Source of the DNA: CAZLGM01 sp964558875
GTDB taxonomy: Bacteria > Desulfobacterota > Desulfobulbia > Desulfobulbales > Desulfocapsaceae
Length of the DNA: 8,669 bases
Reading direction: 5' to 3'
Assembly: GCA_964558875.1 (NCBI GenBank)
Contig: CAZLGM010000142.1
Location: forward strand, 1-8,669
The notes beneath the pieces were generated by a model. That model did no database searches and was not told the origin of the DNA. It saw only the letters and a program-made list of their open reading frames with translations. Both the position numbers and the translations under genes were made by a program. Shown here one piece after another: positions 1 to 6,669 of this stretch (position 1 is its first letter; each line of letters opens with the position of its first letter).

Positions 1-606
1 AAAAATATTGGTACTGCCTGGGCTCACGCTTTCACTGTCCGCTGGTATAAACGGAATCAGCTCAACATCTTAGGCTGCAGCCGGGATATTACGGGTGGGC
101 TGGGTGCAGGCGAAGAAGCGGTCGTAACCTGCTCTCCTGATCCCTATATAAACCATGGCACCATGAACTGGCGTGCTGTGGTGGATGAGGAGAGCGAGAT
201 AGCCGGTGATCCTCCGGATAATAACATTATCAGGGGACAAGTTGTTATTGCCGAGTTTGCGCTGACTCCGGACCTTGAAATCAGAGAAGTGACTGCTCAG
301 GCTCCTGATCCGCAAAGAATGGAAGAACCGTTCAGCATCGTCCTTGACATTCTCATTCAGAATATCGGCGATGTGCCCACCGGGCCATTTACTCTCCGCT
401 GGTATCCTCATGAGAACGATACAGGCGATGTTGGCTGTGATATTCGTGACAGCAGGGGACTGGAACGTGATGAGACCCGGAACTATAAATGTACCTATAC
501 TTATCCGGTTTTTGGGATGATGAATTGGAAAGCCATTGTCGATGAGGATGGTGAGGTGCCAAATGATCCTCCAGGAAACAACGACTATATTGACCAAACG
601 TTGATT
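1..606 (+). repeat. Tandem CARDB units within the gene
   Basis: Two adjacent units share clear protein similarity. The core of unit 1 (163-225) reads MNWRAVVDE...DPPDNN and the core of unit 2 (520-582) reads MNWKAIVDE...DPPGNN, with a matching NIG...F..RWY strand upstream in each. The DNA has diverged at third positions, so this is an old domain duplication and not a recent tandem repeat. Unit 3 (619-990) is related but more distant. Confidence 0.7.
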
Positions 607-1713
607 GAAAGAGAAGAAAAACCGGATCTGGTGATCACCGAGGCACATTTTGAACAAAATGGAGAACCGGTCGCTCAAGTTCAATCCGGTGGGCGGTTCA
701 AGGCTGTATTTACGGTTGCCAACCGGGGATCGGCTGCAGCTGACCCGTTTCAGGTGATCTGGCGGTTTGGAAACAATATCGGTCTGGATGACTGCTGTTC
801 AACAGATATCGGTAAAAATCTGGGGCCGGGTGCATCGGTCACCAAGTCCTTTAAAGGCTTGACAGCCCCGGAGGTAACCGTCAATAGTTTAGATCTTTTT
901 CCCGGTATTATCGATGTGGATCCGCAAAACGTTGTTGATGAAGGACCTACTGAAGAAAACAATGAGTATGATATGTTGCTCTCGGTGAAAGGGCTGGAGT
1001 TGGAGGCTCCTGCTCATGCTGTTGATGAACTTAAAATCTGGGGAATGTGGGGTTTAGAGCATCAAGCGGGTCAGATTATTGATCGTTACGAGTTAAAATG
1101 GGAGGATAAAAATGAGAATGAAGATGGTTTTTTGATAAGGGTTTATGACCAGGCTGGAGTTCTCCATTTTGAAGATGAAGAGACATATTCTAGTACGAGG
1201 ATAGATGTACCTTGTTCCAATGATTATCGAGTGGAAGTAAAGGCTTATAATGAAGCAGGTTACGGCCCTGCGGCAACAGTAAGTTTTTCTTCTCCTTCAT
1301 GCGTATCTGTAGATCTGGTCCCCTCGATAGTAATGAAAAACAATAAGCCATCATCAAATAAATATGGCTTCGAGGTCTTGGTGGACAACCGGGAATCGAG
1401 TGACTTAAGCCCGTATGATGCTGAAGATACGTTGTTTGGTAAATGCTTTAAGGTCAAATTGGAATATGCGGTTTGTAAAAATGGAGAACTCATACCCAAA
1501 GAACCCATCGAAACAGTTTGTTTTAAGAATGACCGTCTGGAAGTTACCCAGAGCTCTTTGAATAAATTGAAGCGCACAGGACTTAAAAAGAAATGTTTTA
1601 AAGAAATATGCGGAAATACATGCCATGTTATAGTGACGGTAGATTCAGATTTTGAAATATCTGAAACGCATGAATTTAACAATAGCGACAGTAAATCGGT
1701 AAAATCATATTAG
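1..1713 (+). CDS. Secreted multi-domain CARDB-repeat protein, 5' end outside the window
   Basis: The frame is open from base 1, so this is the C-terminal 570 residues of a longer protein; the first ATG (163) falls inside a repeat and is not the true start. I see CARDB-like beta-sandwich units: a partial one (1-246), a second (about 261-603), a third (about 619-990) and a divergent fourth (about 1303-1710). Between the third and fourth is a fibronectin-III-like segment (about 1015-1290, ending in an NEAGYGP turn). Each CARDB unit carries the family pattern of an N-R/I-G strand, a cysteine pair and an acidic VDE...NN ending, here MNWRAVVDE and MNWKAIVDE. CARDB modules are extracellular adhesion or scaffold domains; the cysteines fit an exported, disulfide-bonded protein. 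The last unit has six cysteines and no C-terminal anchor or sorting signal is visible. The SPFH gene follows after 16 bp. Ligand and exact role are unknown. Confidence 0.85.
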   Translation, partial: KNIGTAWAHAFTVRWYKRNQLNILGCSRDITGGLGAGEEAVVTCSPDPYINHGTMNWRAVVDEESEIAGDPPDNNIIRGQVVIAEFALTPDLEIREVTAQAPDPQRMEEPFSIVLDILIQNIGDVPTGPFTLRWYPHENDTGDVGCDIRDSRGLERDETRNYKCTYTYPVFGMMNWKAIVDEDGEVPNDPPGNNDYIDQTLIEREEKPDLVITEAHFEQNGEPVAQVQSGGRFKAVFTVANRGSAAADPFQVIWRFGNNIGLDDCCSTDIGKNLGPGASVTKSFKGLTAPEVTVNSLDLFPGIIDVDPQNVVDEGPTEENNEYDMLLSVKGLELEAPAHAVDELKIWGMWGLEHQAGQIIDRYELKWEDKNENEDGFLIRVYDQAGVLHFEDEETYSSTRIDVPCSNDYRVEVKAYNEAGYGPAATVSFSSPSCVSVDLVPSIVMKNNKPSSNKYGFEVLVDNRESSDLSPYDAEDTLFGKCFKVKLEYAVCKNGELIPKEPIETVCFKNDRLEVTQSSLNKLKRTGLKKKCFKEICGNTCHVIVTVDSDFEISETHEFNNSDSKSVKSY

Positions 1714-1714
1714 C

Positions 1715-1720
1715 AAGAGG
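1715..1720 (+). promoter_or_regulatory. Ribosome binding site for the first SPFH start
   Basis: AAGAGG lies 9 bases before the ATG at 1730, directly after the stop codon of the CARDB gene. It is a moderate match. It competes with a stronger site at 1762-1768 that serves a second in-frame ATG. Confidence 0.5.
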
Positions 1721-1729
1721 ATTGATGGA

Positions 1730-2680
1730 ATGGTTTTGAAAAAAACAGCGAATGCAGTTTCAGGAGGTGTAATGAAGATTTTTGGTGGAAAAACGGCAAT
1801 TGTGATTGTTCTGTTACTTATCGTGGCGTTGTCGGCGAAGCAGTTCTACATTACGGTCAAAGCCGGGCACAATAAAGTGGCGACTTTTTTTGGAAAAGTG
1901 CAGAAAGAACCGTATGGTGAGGGTTTTCACCTGGTCAATCCGCTGCTCAGATTTACAACCTTTGACCTCAGGCAACAGACGTATACCTGGAATAAGGTCC
2001 AAGTTCCCTCCCAGGACAAACTGAAGACCTCCATGGATGTGTCCGTAACTTTCAGGCTTGATGGGCCGAGAACTCCGATGATTCTTCAGGAAACCGGATG
2101 GCTTGAAGATACCATTTCCAAACATATTACTCCCAAAGTACGGTCTCTGTTGAGAGAGGCGGGCAAGACGGTCAAGCAATCGCAGGATTTTTACCTTGAC
2201 ATTATCCAGCAGCAGATGCAGGTCTATATGGAAGATGGTTTGAGTAAATATCTTGAGACCAAAGGTGTAATTATCGAGGCTGTTCTATTCAGAGATATTA
2301 CCCTGCCCTCTGTTGTCACCAGCGCTGTTATCCAGACAAAAGAGCGACAGGAACAGCTGGAGAGAGAAAAGGCTCAGCTGAACATTGTTGAACAACAGGC
2401 CCAGCAGCAGGTCAAACAGGCCGAGGCCAAGCAGGAAGCGGCATTATCTGAAGCTGAGGCTATTCGCATCCATGCCGACGCAAAGGCGTACAGGATTGAA
2501 AAAGAGGCAGAGGCCCAGGCGAAGGCCAATAAGCTGCTGTCAGAATCGATCACCGCCGAGCTGATCCAGTATAACTCCATCCAGAAGTGGAACGGCCGTT
2601 ATCCCCAGACCCTGCTTTCAGGGGAATCCGGCGGCCTGATCCTCAGTCTGCCGTCAGCCACGTCCTCGAAGCGCCAGTAG
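1730..2680 (+). CDS. Membrane-anchored SPFH/Band 7 (prohibitin-family) protein
   Basis: The 316-residue product has one N-terminal transmembrane helix (about 22-36, a run of I, V, L), then a Band 7/SPFH domain (about 38-195) with the typical start ITVKAGHNKVATFFGKV and a GEGFHLVNPL turn. An Ala/Glu/Gln-rich coiled coil follows (about 203-270), then a short hydrophobic tail (301-308). This is the layout of bacterial prohibitin-like proteins, which assemble into large rings on the inner membrane and in other members control membrane proteases such as FtsH or organise membrane patches. No protease or NfeD partner gene is nearby; the only close neighbour is the CARDB protein 16 bp upstream, so the two are probably co-transcribed. 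Residue 15 (ATG at 1772) has a better Shine-Dalgarno and is an alternative start. The family call is firm; the client is unknown. Confidence 0.9.
   Translation: MVLKKTANAVSGGVMKIFGGKTAIVIVLLLIVALSAKQFYITVKAGHNKVATFFGKVQKEPYGEGFHLVNPLLRFTTFDLRQQTYTWNKVQVPSQDKLKTSMDVSVTFRLDGPRTPMILQETGWLEDTISKHITPKVRSLLREAGKTVKQSQDFYLDIIQQQMQVYMEDGLSKYLETKGVIIEAVLFRDITLPSVVTSAVIQTKERQEQLEREKAQLNIVEQQAQQQVKQAEAKQEAALSEAEAIRIHADAKAYRIEKEAEAQAKANKLLSESITAELIQYNSIQKWNGRYPQTLLSGESGGLILSLPSATSSKRQ
1762..1768 (+). promoter_or_regulatory. Strong internal ribosome binding site for the alternative SPFH start
   Basis: AGGAGGT lies 3 bases before the in-frame ATG at 1772 (4 bases counting from AGGAGG), which would remove the first 14 residues and leave the transmembrane helix almost at the N-terminus. 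The site is stronger than the upstream one but closer to the start than usual. Confidence 0.45.
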
Positions 2681-2695
2681 GTTACTCTTGACTGA

Positions 2696-2738
2696 TTTCA
2701 ACCCGCATCCGTATCCATTGTCCGGGTGCGGGTTGAAA
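2696..2738. terminator. Hairpin between convergent genes, possible bidirectional terminator
   Basis: TTTCAACCCGCA (2696-2707) and TGCGGGTTGAAA (2727-2738) are perfect inverse complements of 12 bp around a 19-base loop. The hairpin sits 15 bp after the SPFH stop and contains the stop codon of the leftward glycosyltransferase gene (2698-2700). Position between converging genes fits a shared terminator. There is no long T-run on either side beyond the three T/A pairs in the stem, so it is not a textbook intrinsic terminator. Confidence 0.5.
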
Positions 2739-3804
2739 GAATCATAGCAATAAATTCAGCAATTTCATCAGCACCATTTTTTTCATTTCTTTTAACAGGT
2801 TCCGAATCAATCAGATCAGGAAATTCAGTTATCCAGTTTCCGGCCAGGAAGTGCTCAGCTGAAATTACCGATCCGTTCATTTCCTCTTTGACAAATCGTT
2901 CAACCACTCTCGATTCTGGAAAAATATCACGTGAGACGCAGCAGACTCGGGCTCCTGCCTGATAACATTCGGCGATGGTTGAGTAGCCGGATTTACACAG
3001 GACCAGATCGGCTGTGTTCACAAGGTCTGGATGGAAGAAGCTTTGCTGCCACCCAAGCAGTAATGTGTTGTTACCAATAAGTTTGGTTTCCGGCTGCCCT
3101 GGAAGAACAAAAAAATATGGAAGTTCGCCCAGCCTGTCGATAAAGGGCAGTTCCAGTTCCAAGCCGCCCATTGTGATCAGGATAACAGGCAGGTCATTGC
3201 AGCCAAGTTGTGTTCTGATCATTTTCCGGGAGGATCTGATTGGCCTGAAGACGGGGCCGCAGCTCAAATCGGCATCAGCCGGTTGGCAGATCGGTTCAGT
3301 CTGAACATGGTAATCGGCCTGTTTGAAGAGTTGACTGAAGTAGCGGCTGAACCGTATCAGCCGCTTGTCGAGCATTGTATACGGCTGATAAATCCAGTCC
3401 CAGGTGAAGTTCTCAATCAGTACCGAGGGAATTGATGCCCGTTCAGCTACCAGTATTCCAAGAGGTGCGATATCGCAGAGGATACAGGAAAAATCCCGAC
3501 ACTCATCCGCCAGCTTTTCCACAAGCGATTTGGGATACGGCAGCAAGTTGTCAAGCCTGTTTATGGTTGTATCCAGGTCGACAGCCAAGCTGTCACGCTG
3601 GGCAAGACCGACATCCACCTCGATGGAATGTTGGATGAAGTTCCCAACGCTCTCTTTGAAAACAGCACTTGGAAGACTGGTGAACAGGTGGGGCGTAATC
3701 CCTTTTGTTTTTTCCTGCAGGGAGGAAAGAATGGCGCAGATCCGGGTAGCATGGCCCAGGCCGTGAGGCGAGATGAAGCAACCAATCTTCCGGTCCTGGT
3801 TCAT
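2698..3804 (-). CDS. GT-B fold glycosyltransferase, related to the N-terminal domain of L-arabinokinase
   Basis: The 368-residue protein has no signal peptide. Near the start is SPHGLGHATR (12-21), the glycine/histidine loop typical of MurG/GT28-type GT-B enzymes. The middle has a second Rossmann start, ILITMGG (208-214). Near the C-terminus comes the donor-site segment KSGYSTIAE (271-279), followed by a CCVSRDIFPES stretch. The GHGFGHATR-like loop plus the K-x-GY-x-T-x-x-E block with a downstream R-D-x-F resemble the N-terminal domain of plant-type L-arabinokinases; here the GHMP kinase half is absent. It probably moves a sugar from a nucleotide donor in the cytoplasm, but donor and acceptor cannot be read. 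The start has no clear Shine-Dalgarno, yet the in-frame stop at 3856-3858 and the motif position leave no better choice. It lies 66 bp after the TPR gene. Confidence 0.75.
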   Translation of the reverse strand: MNQDRKIGCFISPHGLGHATRICAILSSLQEKTKGITPHLFTSLPSAVFKESVGNFIQHSIEVDVGLAQRDSLAVDLDTTINRLDNLLPYPKSLVEKLADECRDFSCILCDIAPLGILVAERASIPSVLIENFTWDWIYQPYTMLDKRLIRFSRYFSQLFKQADYHVQTEPICQPADADLSCGPVFRPIRSSRKMIRTQLGCNDLPVILITMGGLELELPFIDRLGELPYFFVLPGQPETKLIGNNTLLLGWQQSFFHPDLVNTADLVLCKSGYSTIAECYQAGARVCCVSRDIFPESRVVERFVKEEMNGSVISAEHFLAGNWITEFPDLIDSEPVKRNEKNGADEIAEFIAMILSTRTRTMDTDAG

Positions 3805-3838
3805 GAATTCAGTGTGGAATCGTTGAGGTGCGGTTGGG

Positions 3839-3855
3839 GATGCGGGACCCGCATC
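3839..3855. repeat. Short perfect palindrome between the TPR and glycosyltransferase genes
   Basis: GATGCGGG and CCCGCATC flank a single central base. In RNA this would fold as a 6-bp stem with a 5-base loop; as DNA it is a 17-bp palindrome that a dimeric regulator could bind. It lies 35 bp before the glycosyltransferase start. The right half, ACCCGCATC, also occurs at 2701-2709 in the hairpin at the other end of that gene. Function is unknown. Confidence 0.4.
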
Positions 3856-3870
3856 TTAAAAGCGGACTCG

Positions 3871-4467
3871 TCAGCCTCTTCGTTTCGGCTGGGATTTTAC
3901 GGGTGCGGCAGAAGGGGCTTGCTGCGGTCTTGAGGCCATCCTTTTTTGCCTGGATTGTCGAAGCTTCTTTTCTTTGGCATCAAAAATACCAGCTGCTTCC
4001 ATAAGATCGAATCGACTCTTCCGGTTGGGGTTCGCTCTGGAATCCATAATGATGGTCGGTGGATTATCCAGAGTGTTCTGATCATCGATTTTATCCACTG
4101 CCTGCCGGATAATTTCATTTGCTTCTGGAGCAAGAGTCTTGAGTTCGTTTTTTGCGGCCACAGCATCTTCATAGGCCAGTCGATAGTTGCCTGTAGCCAT
4201 TAAAAATCGGCTTCGTTCCAGGTGAATCCAGGCCTGATGGTTAAGCTCCAAGGCACTGGTATAATCTTCCAGGCCTTTTTCCCATTCTCCCAACCGGGTG
4301 TAATGCCGCGCCCGGTAGATGTGCAGTTTGCTTTTTTGCAGGGAGTTGTTTTCCCTTTTGATCTCTATGCCCAGGTCTTCAATTATCTGCTGGATATTGT
4401 CAGCATGACCGGTCAATGGGACGGCACAAGAAAGAGCAATAAAAAGACAGAGAAAGCGGATTATCAT
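3871..4467 (-). CDS. Exported TPR-repeat protein
   Basis: The chosen ATG gives 198 residues beginning with a signal peptide (MIIRFLCLFIALSCAVPLTGHA, about 1-22, cleavage likely before Asp23). Two tetratricopeptide repeats follow (about 45-78 and 79-112), with the small-residue and aromatic pattern of the family: RARHYTRLGEWEKGLEDYTSALEL, then LERSRFLMATGNYRLAYEDA. The C-terminal third (about 165-198) is basic and rich in Pro, Ala, Gln and Lys, probably disordered. TPRs mediate protein-protein contact, so this is likely a periplasmic scaffold or adaptor. An in-frame TTG at 4548 would add 27 residues and overlap the hupE stop by 8 bases. I prefer the ATG because it puts the signal peptide at the N-terminus, though it has no clear Shine-Dalgarno. 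The gene lies 73 bp after hupE. Its partner is unknown. Confidence 0.75.
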   Translation of the reverse strand: MIIRFLCLFIALSCAVPLTGHADNIQQIIEDLGIEIKRENNSLQKSKLHIYRARHYTRLGEWEKGLEDYTSALELNHQAWIHLERSRFLMATGNYRLAYEDAVAAKNELKTLAPEANEIIRQAVDKIDDQNTLDNPPTIIMDSRANPNRKSRFDLMEAAGIFDAKEKKLRQSRQKRMASRPQQAPSAAPVKSQPKRRG

Positions 4468-4540
4468 ATTTACACTGGTATTAGCGATTTTGACTCTTTT
4501 TAACCACCTCACGAATAATAGTTGAAAAGAGGTCTTTCGC

Positions 4541-5113
4541 CTAGCCAATTAACAAAAAAAGTCCGACACCGGCCACTCCGACACCGCCGAGGCGGAGCAG
4601 TTGAGGTCCTCGAGCAAACCGGTTTGAAAGAAAACCGATCAATACGCCACCGAGATGGATCAGAGCCGTACCGCTGACAAAACCGAGAGCGTATAGGGCC
4701 GGTCGAACGAGGGTAGGCATTTCCGTCCCATGGGCATGGCCGTGGAAAAGGGCAAAAAAACCAACAAAGAGAAGGGCGGTTCCTGTGGGAAACTTTTTCC
4801 CCACGGCAAGGGCAAGGCCAAGGACGATTACTGAGAGGGTTATACCAAGCTCGACAGACATTAACGCAACACCAGACATTCCAAGTAGTCCGCCGATCAG
4901 CATAACACCAACGAAGGTCATAGGGATGGTCCAGATGGCCCTGCCGCCGATTTGAGCGCTGAGAATACCGACGCAGACCATTGCCAGCAGATGATCGAGA
5001 CCAAGGACCGGATGACTGAGGCCGGCAATGATACCGCCCCCACCAACTGAGTGCGCGAAGGATGAAGCGGGAAACAACAGGAGTGATGTGAGAACAAAGA
5101 GGGTCGTTTTCAT
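4541..5113 (-). CDS. hupE: HupE/UreJ-family nickel/cobalt permease
   Basis: The 190-residue protein has a signal peptide (1-20, cleavage SFA before His21) and then about six hydrophobic helices. It carries the family signatures: HPVLGLDH (34-41) in the first helix, FHGHAHGTE (123-131), and a later helix with TALIHLGG (His153). In the HupE/UreJ family these His, Asp and Glu residues are needed for nickel transport, and members serve hydrogenase or urease maturation as secondary permeases for Ni(II) or Co(II). Length is normal for the family. The ATG is well supported by AAGGAGA at 5119-5125, five bases upstream. It follows nikO after 39 bp on the same strand, so it is very likely part of the same nickel-uptake operon. 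Family assignment is secure; the choice between nickel and cobalt rests on context. Confidence 0.93.
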   Translation of the reverse strand: MKTTLFVLTSLLLFPASSFAHSVGGGGIIAGLSHPVLGLDHLLAMVCVGILSAQIGGRAIWTIPMTFVGVMLIGGLLGMSGVALMSVELGITLSVIVLGLALAVGKKFPTGTALLFVGFFALFHGHAHGTEMPTLVRPALYALGFVSGTALIHLGGVLIGFLSNRFARGPQLLRLGGVGVAGVGLFLLIG

Positions 5114-5152
5114 AATTGTCTCCTTAAAAGGTAGCTGTAATAATCGTCTGTC

Positions 5153-5881
5153 TTATTCATCATGATGGTGGTGAGGCTGATCGCCGTATGGATGAATGTG
5201 ACGATGGGTGTGGATATGTCCTTCTTCACAGCGATCCAGGCGACCGTTTTCAAGATTGTATAGAATGTCTGTCGTTTGCTCGAGAAAGTCCCAATCATGG
5301 GAGATGATAATAGAGGGCTTGTTCAGGCTGCTAAGAATATCAATCAGCCGGGAACGGGTTTCCGGATCAAGGTCGTTTGTCGGTTCATCAAGCAGTAAAA
5401 GTCTGGGACGCATGGCAAGGATTGAGGCCAGGGCCACCAGCTTCTTTTCACCGCCGGAAAGCATATGAGTAATCCGGTTTTCAAAACCGCTCAAACCAAG
5501 ACGTTCAAGGGTTTCGATGCTGATATGTCTGGCTTCCTGGGCTGAAAGGCCCATATTCAAAGGGCCGAAGGCCACATCTTCAAGAACAGTAGGAGAGAAA
5601 AGCTGGTCATCTGTATTTTGAAAAAGGAACCCCACATCTTTTCTCAGTTCCCGGAAGTCATCGTCCTTTAAGATATTCTTGCCTTTAAAACGAATGCAGC
5701 CTTTTAAGGGAGTAAGAAGACCGACGATGATCTGCAGCATGGTAGTTTTGCCGCTGCCATTGGCCCCGATTAAACCGACATGTTCATCGTCCATATGAAA
5801 ATGGATATTGTCCAGAACAGCCGGACCCCCGGAATAGCTGTAATAAATGTTGTGCAGCTCAATGAAGTGTGAAGTTGTCAT
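5153..5881 (-). CDS. nikO: Nickel/cobalt ECF transporter ATPase (A component)
   Basis: The 242-residue ABC ATPase energises metal uptake at the cytoplasmic face together with NikQ and NikM. All motifs are intact: Walker A GANGSGKTT (39-47), Q-loop FLFQNTDDQLF (85-95), signature LSGGEKK (141-147), Walker B LLLLDEP (161-167), D-loop NDLD and switch His195 in SHD. FQN-DDQLF-PTV-EDVAFGP is characteristic of CbiO/EcfA ATPases. The C-terminus is unusual: residues 222-240 hold nine histidines, ending HHHHDE, a likely metal-binding tail. The ATG at 5881 lies 14 bp after the nikQ stop and places the first strand at the usual distance, but has no good Shine-Dalgarno. An in-frame ATG at 5914 would add 11 residues and overlap nikQ by 19 bp. 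The gene is often annotated cbiO; nickel is inferred from NikL and HupE. Confidence 0.93.
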   Translation of the reverse strand: MTTSHFIELHNIYYSYSGGPAVLDNIHFHMDDEHVGLIGANGSGKTTMLQIIVGLLTPLKGCIRFKGKNILKDDDFRELRKDVGFLFQNTDDQLFSPTVLEDVAFGPLNMGLSAQEARHISIETLERLGLSGFENRITHMLSGGEKKLVALASILAMRPRLLLLDEPTNDLDPETRSRLIDILSSLNKPSIIISHDWDFLEQTTDILYNLENGRLDRCEEGHIHTHRHIHPYGDQPHHHHDE

Positions 5882-5895
5882 GGTTGGCAATGAGT

Positions 5896-6669
5896 TTATG
5901 TTGTTCCCTTCCATGGAAGTGGCCACCAACAGCCGGTCAGTAACAGTCCGGCTGTTATGGAAATAACGAAGAAAAGGAAGCAATAGTCTTTTTTTGTAAA
6001 CCGAAGCTGGTCAAGAGTGACAAGCCGACCGTCAAAACCGCGAAGAAGCATAGCCTGGCTGACACGTTTGGACCGGTTCCAGCTTTGGATGACGGTCATG
6101 CCGAACAGGTAGCTGTAGGTTTTATAGGTATGAAAAGTGGTTCGGGGAGAGAAATTCCTCATCCTGGCAGCCCGCCTGAGACGACTGTATTCCTGATGGA
6201 TTACGAAAACATAGCGATACGAATAGAGCAGCAGATAGCAAAGTTTTGCCGGCAGGCGCAATCGGTGCAGGCCATGGCCTAGAGCGCCGATAGACGAAGT
6301 GGCAAGCAGACAGATCACTATCAGGACAATTGAATTGGTTTTTAAAGTGATAAGAGACGCCAGCCGTATGCCGGTTTCGGAAAGAGGCAGCGGACCAATG
6401 GTCAGTGAGGAGGGACCGCCGTAGGTCAATGGGAGGGTCAGCCAGAGAAAAAGGGTAAAACTGTTGACCGCAAGAAGCCGCCTGGCAACCGCGTTGGGGT
6501 CAAGCCGGCTGATGAAAAGGAAAATAACACCGATAAACAGACTGGCCCCGGCAACACTATATTGATTGGTAAGAGCAAGAATGACGGTGAACGTGCCAAC
6601 CGCAATTATCTTTCCCCGCGGGTCGAGAGCGTGGAAAATTGATCTGCCGAAAGCGAACTGTTCGTTCAT
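5896..6669 (-). CDS. nikQ: Nickel/cobalt ECF transporter transmembrane T component
   Basis: The 257-residue CbiQ/EcfT-family protein starts with the usual cytoplasmic DPRGK segment (16-20), followed by hydrophobic helices (about 22-34, 41-54, 66-82, 105-123 and 229-246). The long cytoplasmic loop has the two arginine coupling motifs that dock on the ATPases: YSRLRRAARMRNF (161-173) and QAMLLRGFDGR (205-215). The second is the normal x-R-G; in the first the position usually held by glycine is Asn172. The start overlaps the nikL stop in an ATGA arrangement (4 bp), and GAGGAG at 6676-6681 lies six bases before the ATG, so translation is coupled. NikO follows after 14 bp. The T component links the ATPase to the S component NikM. 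CbiQ and NikQ cannot be told apart by sequence alone; nickel is inferred from neighbours. Confidence 0.92.
   Translation of the reverse strand: MNEQFAFGRSIFHALDPRGKIIAVGTFTVILALTNQYSVAGASLFIGVIFLFISRLDPNAVARRLLAVNSFTLFLWLTLPLTYGGPSSLTIGPLPLSETGIRLASLITLKTNSIVLIVICLLATSSIGALGHGLHRLRLPAKLCYLLLYSYRYVFVIHQEYSRLRRAARMRNFSPRTTFHTYKTYSYLFGMTVIQSWNRSKRVSQAMLLRGFDGRLVTLDQLRFTKKDYCFLFFVISITAGLLLTGCWWPLPWKGTT

Noticed and set aside
70..684. A 204-codon open frame on the minus strand opposite the CARDB gene
   Set aside because: It lies wholly antisense to a clear repeat-domain coding frame, shows no recognisable domain, and would begin and end inside it. The same holds for the minus-strand open frames at 1260-1682 and 1814-2179.
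3404..3766. Plus-strand open frames opposite the glycosyltransferase gene
   Set aside because: The minus frame carries two GT-B motifs at the right spacing; the plus frames are low-complexity shadows without domains.
4468..4540. Terminator between hupE and the TPR gene
   Set aside because: CTCTTTT and AAAAGAG can pair only across a long loop with no following T-run, so I do not call a terminator.
4468..4548. TTG start at 4548 for the TPR protein
   Set aside because: It would place 27 mostly basic residues ahead of a good signal peptide and needs a rarer start codon. It remains possible because it overlaps the hupE stop by 8 bp, an operon-like arrangement.
5153..5170. The HHHH run at the end of nikO as a cloning-tag artefact
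   Set aside because: It is part of a longer natural alternating histidine tail, ends in Asp-Glu, and is followed directly by native operon sequence.
5882..5983. Extension of nikO upstream to 5983
   Set aside because: This would overlap nikQ by 88 bp and add residues not matching the CbiO family N-terminus; the ATG at 5881 or 5914 is more natural.
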